Shown: positions 60,465-64,000 of the stretch, piece after piece
How the letters are laid out: each line of letters begins with the position of its first letter
Numbering within the stretch: position 1 is the first letter of the stretch
NCBI RefSeq assembly: GCF_001623875.1
Contig: NZ_LWAE01000002.1
Location: 1,104,001-1,168,000 of the forward strand
Length of the DNA: 64,000 nt
DNA from: Clostridium magnum DSM 2767
GTDB lineage: Bacteria; Bacillota; Clostridia; Clostridiales; Clostridiaceae
Direction of reading: 5' to 3'
Made by a program: the position numbers and the translations under genes
The notes under the pieces: generated by a model
Database searches by the model: none
Seen by the model: only the letters and a program-made list of their open reading frames with translations
Told to the model about the DNA's origin: nothing

Positions 60465-61831
60465 TTGATTTAACAAAAGCAGCAACGGTGTTCATCGGCA
60501 GACGCGGCGAACACTACTTTCGCCATCTTGAGTTTGACGTTTCTAGTTTATTGGATGACACGTATCCCGGTGCCGCCTTAAATGCAATATACAAAAGACC
60601 TGATGGAATTGCCTATCCAGTGATCACAACCTACGCTGATGAAGTCCTTACATGGTCCCCCAGCGCAACGGACACACTGATCGTCGGTGTCGGTCGCCTG
60701 GAGATAAGGGTTACTTATGGTGACGTTGTCGGGAAAAGCGTTCAAATTCTAACCATCGTCGAGGAGGCTCTTGCAGATGGTATAGCTGAACCACCCGAGC
60801 CGCCCGCTCAGGAATGGCTTAATCAAGTGCTTTCTGCCTTAGCTGAACTGGATATTGATGAGATAAATAATCTGCTAAATCTCACTTATAACTTGCTAAA
60901 CACTACACACGACTTGGTCGAGGATACGCGTGACAATCTTTATATGCGGACTGGGGTTCTCCTGAACCATTCGCATCCGATAGAAACAGCTACCGCGCCG
61001 GATATGATAAGCCGAAGAGCGTCCATCACATTTAGTGGCATAACGAATGGCAACAATGTAGTAATCGGCACAGTAGCATATACCTTCGTTACATCTTTGG
61101 GTAGTCCAGCCTCAAGCAATGTGCAGGTGCTAATCCAAGACACGCTTCGCAATACAGTCAAGAAACTTGCCGAAGCTATAAGAGGCATCGAAGATGAAAT
61201 GAACATTGCTTATGGGTTAGGAACATCACCAAACCCGGCTTGCACAGCCTATTGGACGAGTCAAATTTTCTCCATTGGTGATGTTACCATTCCTTCTGGT
61301 GAGAGTCTATTCTTATTGGAAAGAGCAGAAAATGCGACAACAACATTGACCCTTACCTCGATCGCAACAGCTACTATCAACGCATTCACCAGAGCAAGCT
61401 ATTTGAGATATGTCTTGAGCGGTAATGCTACCGGCGGGGGCGGTATTAATAGTGTTCGAGGACCTTTTCACACCTTATTGCCCATTGATAGCGTGGTTAT
61501 AGACGGGCAGGGCGGATTGCTTTATCCGACGGCTTATGATTGTCATTTGATTACCCTTTGCCGTCAATCGGATACAAGTGAAAAAGAACTAGACTTATAT
61601 ATCTCAAACGATGAAGTGAACTTTACCAGAATCTCACGCAGCACACCTATCGGTGCTGATAGTTCAAACGCTGGGTTGCATGTTCATATTCAAATGCGTC
61701 AAAGCCGAGTGCCTTCTGGTTATGGGCTGTATATCAGTATGGGAAGTGATGGCACATCGGCGAGTGCTTACTGCGACTTGAAGTTTACCTACCACCTATA
61801 CCCTGTCAATCTTGCGACAACCTATATTTGA
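60461..61831 (+). CDS. BppU-like baseplate/fibre protein
   Basis: In this 456-residue protein, residues 1-110 (ATVFIGRRGEHYFRHLEFDV, ALNAIYKRPDGIAYPVI, GVGRLEIRVTYGDVVGKSVQ) have the pattern of BppU-type N-terminal domains that tether fibres to the baseplate. A helical linker (VLSALAELDIDEINNLLN) and a beta-rich C-terminal region with no motif follow. It lies, unusually, between holin and amidase and overlaps the holin stop by four bases. Confidence 0.65.
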   Translation: MIDLTKAATVFIGRRGEHYFRHLEFDVSSLLDDTYPGAALNAIYKRPDGIAYPVITTYADEVLTWSPSATDTLIVGVGRLEIRVTYGDVVGKSVQILTIVEEALADGIAEPPEPPAQEWLNQVLSALAELDIDEINNLLNLTYNLLNTTHDLVEDTRDNLYMRTGVLLNHSHPIETATAPDMISRRASITFSGITNGNNVVIGTVAYTFVTSLGSPASSNVQVLIQDTLRNTVKKLAEAIRGIEDEMNIAYGLGTSPNPACTAYWTSQIFSIGDVTIPSGESLFLLERAENATTTLTLTSIATATINAFTRASYLRYVLSGNATGGGGINSVRGPFHTLLPIDSVVIDGQGGLLYPTAYDCHLITLCRQSDTSEKELDLYISNDEVNFTRISRSTPIGADSSNAGLHVHIQMRQSRVPSGYGLYISMGSDGTSASAYCDLKFTYHLYPVNLATTYI

Positions 61832-61847
61832 ATTTGAGGTGATTATA

Positions 61848-62564
61848 ATGAACTTACGCAAGTTAATACTAACGAATAATGCCTGCTTCAAATCAGGTAA
61901 AACGATAATTCCTAAAGCCATAATGGTACACTCCACCGGGGCAAATAACCCATGGCTGAAGCGCTATGTTGGCCCGGATGACGGCTTGCTCGGAAAGAAC
62001 CAGTACAACAATCATTGGAATCAAGATAAGCCCGGCGGTAGACAGGTTTGTGTCCACGGCTTTATTGGCAAACTGGCTGACGGCTCGATTGCCACCTATC
62101 AGACGCTACCGTGGAACCATCGTGGCTGGCATGGCGGTTCCGGCTCGAAAGGCTCGGTCAATGATACCCATATCGGATTTGAAATCTGCGAGGACGGTCT
62201 GACCGATACCTCGTATTTTTCTGCTGTTTATAAGGAAGCTGTCGAGCTTTGTGTATATCTTTGCAAACTCTATGGATTAAGTGAGAAGGATATCATCTGT
62301 CACAGTGAGGGGCATAAACTGGGCATCGCAAGTAACCATGCTGATGTTATGCACTGGTTCCCCAAGCACGGTAAGTCGATGGATACCCTTAGAACCGATG
62401 TAAAGAAGCAATTGGAGGAAGAAAACAGCGCAAGTTCTGTGACACCACAAACTAAACTATATCATGTGCAAATCGGTGCTTTCTCAGTTAAAGCCAATGC
62501 TGAGGCACAGCTTGCAAGGGCAAAAGCCTCTGGATTTAAAGATGCTTTTATTAAATATGATTAA
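61848..62564 (+). CDS. N-acetylmuramoyl-L-alanine amidase with SPOR-like domain (endolysin)
   Basis: This 238-residue protein has an N-terminal Amidase_2 domain: AIMVHSTGANNP (Zn His), PWNHRGWHGGSGSKGSVNDT, HIGFEICED, IICHSEGHKLGIASNHADVM and HWF. This gives the His and acidic zinc ligands. A linker (about 195-205) leads to a C-terminal SPOR/sporulation-repeat-like segment (LYHVQIGAFSVKANAEAQLA, RAKASGFKDAFIKYD), probably for peptidoglycan binding. It lyses the host with the holin. GAGGTGA precedes ATG 61,848. Confidence 0.93.
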   Translation: MNLRKLILTNNACFKSGKTIIPKAIMVHSTGANNPWLKRYVGPDDGLLGKNQYNNHWNQDKPGGRQVCVHGFIGKLADGSIATYQTLPWNHRGWHGGSGSKGSVNDTHIGFEICEDGLTDTSYFSAVYKEAVELCVYLCKLYGLSEKDIICHSEGHKLGIASNHADVMHWFPKHGKSMDTLRTDVKKQLEEENSASSVTPQTKLYHVQIGAFSVKANAEAQLARAKASGFKDAFIKYD

Positions 62565-62577
62565 TGAATAGAAAATT

Positions 62578-62617
62578 GCCTGTGGGAGTTTTATCGCTCC
62601 TACAGGCTCTTTTTTTA
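62578..62617 (+). terminator. Intrinsic terminator after the endolysin gene
   Basis: GCCTGTGGGAG pairs with CTCCTACAGGC (one G-U), followed by a T-run. It separates lysis from the recombination genes. Confidence 0.88.
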
Positions 62618-62646
62618 TGCTCTGATTCAAATTAATTCTTACAAAA

Positions 62647-62686
62647 CCTCAACTTCGGCCTGTTCCCACGGCTAATAGGTAGGAGG
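62647..62686 (+). repeat. Three-copy motif, copy 3
   Basis: CCTCAACTTCGG, variable centre, GGCTAATAGGTAGGAGG. Here the terminal AGGAGG also serves as ribosome site of the gene at 62,696. Confidence 0.65.
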
Positions 62687-62695
62687 TTATGCGAT

Positions 62696-62932
62696 ATGAA
62701 TCATTATGAGAATAAGAAAGTTACAAAGATTACGGATGAAATCATAGAAAACAGACTTGAACCAAAGAAAGTATCACAGGAGCAGATACAGCGTGAGTTT
62801 GATTATATCCGGGCAGAAAAACTGCTGAAAAAGATGCTTGAAAAAGGCTTAATTACAGTGGCTGAATTTGACAAAATAACCGCACTAAATCGTCAAACTT
62901 TCTCTCCTGTTTTGGCAGAGATAATGCCTTAA
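62696..62932 (+). CDS. SHOCT-like small protein before the recombinase
   Basis: This 78-residue protein has a helical C-terminus (REFDYIRAEKLLKKMLEKGL, ITVAEFDKITALNRQTFSPV) resembling SHOCT short helical modules. I recall similar proteins just upstream of large serine recombinases in Clostridia prophages, where they may help in integration control. The ATG lies 9 bases after AGGAGG of motif copy 3. Confidence 0.68.
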   Translation: MNHYENKKVTKITDEIIENRLEPKKVSQEQIQREFDYIRAEKLLKKMLEKGLITVAEFDKITALNRQTFSPVLAEIMP

Positions 62933-62937
62933 AATCG

Positions 62938-62979
62938 TTGATATATAAAGGTTTTAGAGGTAACATGTGACCTACCGAA
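62938..62979 (+). promoter_or_regulatory. Three-copy promoter-like element, copy 3
   Basis: TTGATA, 17 bases (including TTTTAGAG), TAACAT, then GTGACCTACCGAA. It lies 15 bases before the recombinase ATG, directly before its ribosome site. This is so close that the motif may act in the RNA as well. Confidence 0.55.
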
Positions 62980-62993
62980 GAGGAGGTGAGAGG

Positions 62994-64000
62994 ATGAAAA
63001 AGATAACGAAAATAGAAAATGACAAGGTCGAATCATTTATGAAGCCAAAGTTACGAGTAGCTGCCTACTGCCGCGTTTCTACAGACAGTGATGAACAGCT
63101 TGTTAGCTTGCAGGCTCAAAAGACTCACTACGAGACCCACATTAAGGCAAACCCAGAATGGGAATATGCAGGATTATATTATGATGAGGGTATCAGCGGT
63201 ACGAAAAAGGAAAACCGGACCGAATTGCTTAGAATGATATCGGACAGTGAAAATAGGAAAATTGACTTGATTATCACAAAGTCCATCAGCCGATTTGCCA
63301 GAAATACTACAGACTGTCTGGAAATGGTTCGCAAACTGGTAGACCTTGGTGTTTACATCTATTTTGAAAAAGAAAACATTAATACACAATCGATGGAAAG
63401 CGAGTTGATGCTCTCCATTTTAAGCGGACTTGCAGAAAGTGAGTCGATTTCCATTTCAGAAAATAACAAGTGGTCAATTCAAAGACGCTTTCAAAATGGA
63501 ACCTTCAAGGTTGCATATCCCCCATACGGCTATGAAACATAAGCGGTCAAATGGTGGTGAATCCAAAGCAAGCAGAAGTTGTGAAGCTTATTTTTGCTGA
63601 AGTGTTATCGGGTAAGGGTACTCAGAAAATTGCGGATGATCTCAATAATCATAGTGTTCCTACTAAAAAAGGTGGTCGATGGACTGCAACCACCGTCCGA
63701 GCAATTTTGTCCAATGAGAAGTACACGGGCGATATTATTTTTCAAAAGACCTATACCGATAGTCATTTTAACAGGCATACCAATTATGGTGAAAAAGATA
63801 TGTATATGGTAGAAAACCACCATGAGGCAATTGTCAGCCATGAGGATTTTGAAGCCGTTGATGCAATTATCAATCAGAGAGCAAAAGAAAAAGGCATCGA
63901 AAAACGCAATGGAAAATATCAAAACCGCTATTCTTTTTCTGGGAAAATCATCTGCTCGGAGTGTGGTAGTACCTTTAAAAGGCGGATACATTCAGATGGA
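62994..64000 (+). pseudogene. Large serine recombinase (phage integrase), frameshifted and cut by the window edge
   Basis: From ATG 62,994 (GAGGAGG before) the frame gives a serine resolvase domain: RVAAYCRVSTDSDEQLVSLQ (catalytic Ser), YDEGISGTKKENR, SISRFARNTTD and SESISISENNKWSIQRRFQN. It stops at TAA 63,540-63,542 after PPYGYET. The expected continuation (GQMVVNPKQAEVVKLIFAEV, WTATTVRAILSNEKYTGDII, and a zinc-ribbon start ICSECGSTFKRR) is intact in another frame from 63,545 to the window end. Adding one A to the run at 63,535-63,537 would restore PPYGYENISGQMVVNP. It is a genuine mutation or a sequencing error. Confidence 0.85.

Noticed and set aside
1..64000. tRNA or rRNA genes
   Set aside because: No cloverleaf or rRNA-like segment was recognised on reading; a tRNAscan run would be decisive.

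Overview
The window joins two kinds of DNA. Bases 1 to about 20,750 are visibly AT-rich, use AT-rich codons and have strong AGGAGG-type ribosome binding sites, as in the chromosome, a plasmid or an integrative element of a Clostridium-like Firmicute. From about 20,850 to the right edge the composition is clearly richer in G+C, and the genes form one nearly continuous rightward HK97-type siphoprophage that ends in a large serine recombinase. Genus-level placement is inference from composition and gene families; no rRNA or housekeeping gene is present.

Left part (1-10,030). It opens with the 3' end of a Tn554-type TnpC-like gene, then three small membrane proteins that look like Tad/TadE pseudopilins. 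A leftward pair follows: an XRE-ImmA/IrrE protease and an unknown partner. A decayed copy of the TadE gene tail lies on the far side of that pair. Next come a membrane protein, a YdjM-type membrane hydrolase, two small membrane proteins (one with an in-frame TGA), a NERD-domain protein with a detached Gly-rich tail, and a membrane-anchored nuclease-fold protein whose catalytic residues are all replaced. The gap after it holds two tandem leftward units that look like roughly 75-nt small RNAs with identical promoter layout, then a broken DUF3888 gene.

Defence island (10,409-20,699). A type II CBASS operon encodes a CD-NTase, a fused E2-E1 ligase (Cap2) and a JAMM peptidase (Cap3). Its apparent effector is a calcineurin-like metallophosphoesterase fused to a C-terminal SAVED cyclic-nucleotide sensor; I know of no characterised effector of this architecture. 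A second, decayed cap3 fragment sits just before the effector. After a single-TM protein and a dead copy of the nuclease-like gene comes a HhaI-type restriction-modification system: an M.HhaI-like methylase, a small unknown protein, and a leftward operon of an XRE regulator, a second cytosine methylase and an R.HhaI-like endonuclease. The first methylase's promoter lies in a perfect palindrome containing two GCGC sites, the HhaI target, so it may be controlled by its own methylation.

Prophage (20,964-64,000). Order: ImmA/IrrE protease; structured leader and sigma-like factor; replication and recombination genes (DUF2800, DUF2815, PolA, antirepressor, VapE primase-helicase, VRR-NUC, SNF2); DUF1492 late regulator; HNH; a leftward XRE repressor with two matching palindromic operators; TerS. 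Next is a modification block (MetK, ParB-N6 methylase, and a C5 methylase with about a dozen target-recognition-like repeats). It is followed by an amidoligase/GGCT peptide-modification cassette. Then come TerL, portal, ClpP-like protease, capsid, connectors, tail tube, a frameshifted chaperone, tape measure, Dit, Gp37-like tail protein, FnIII fibre, holin, BppU-like protein and amidase. The recombinase at the right edge carries a one-base frameshift, so the prophage may be locked in place.
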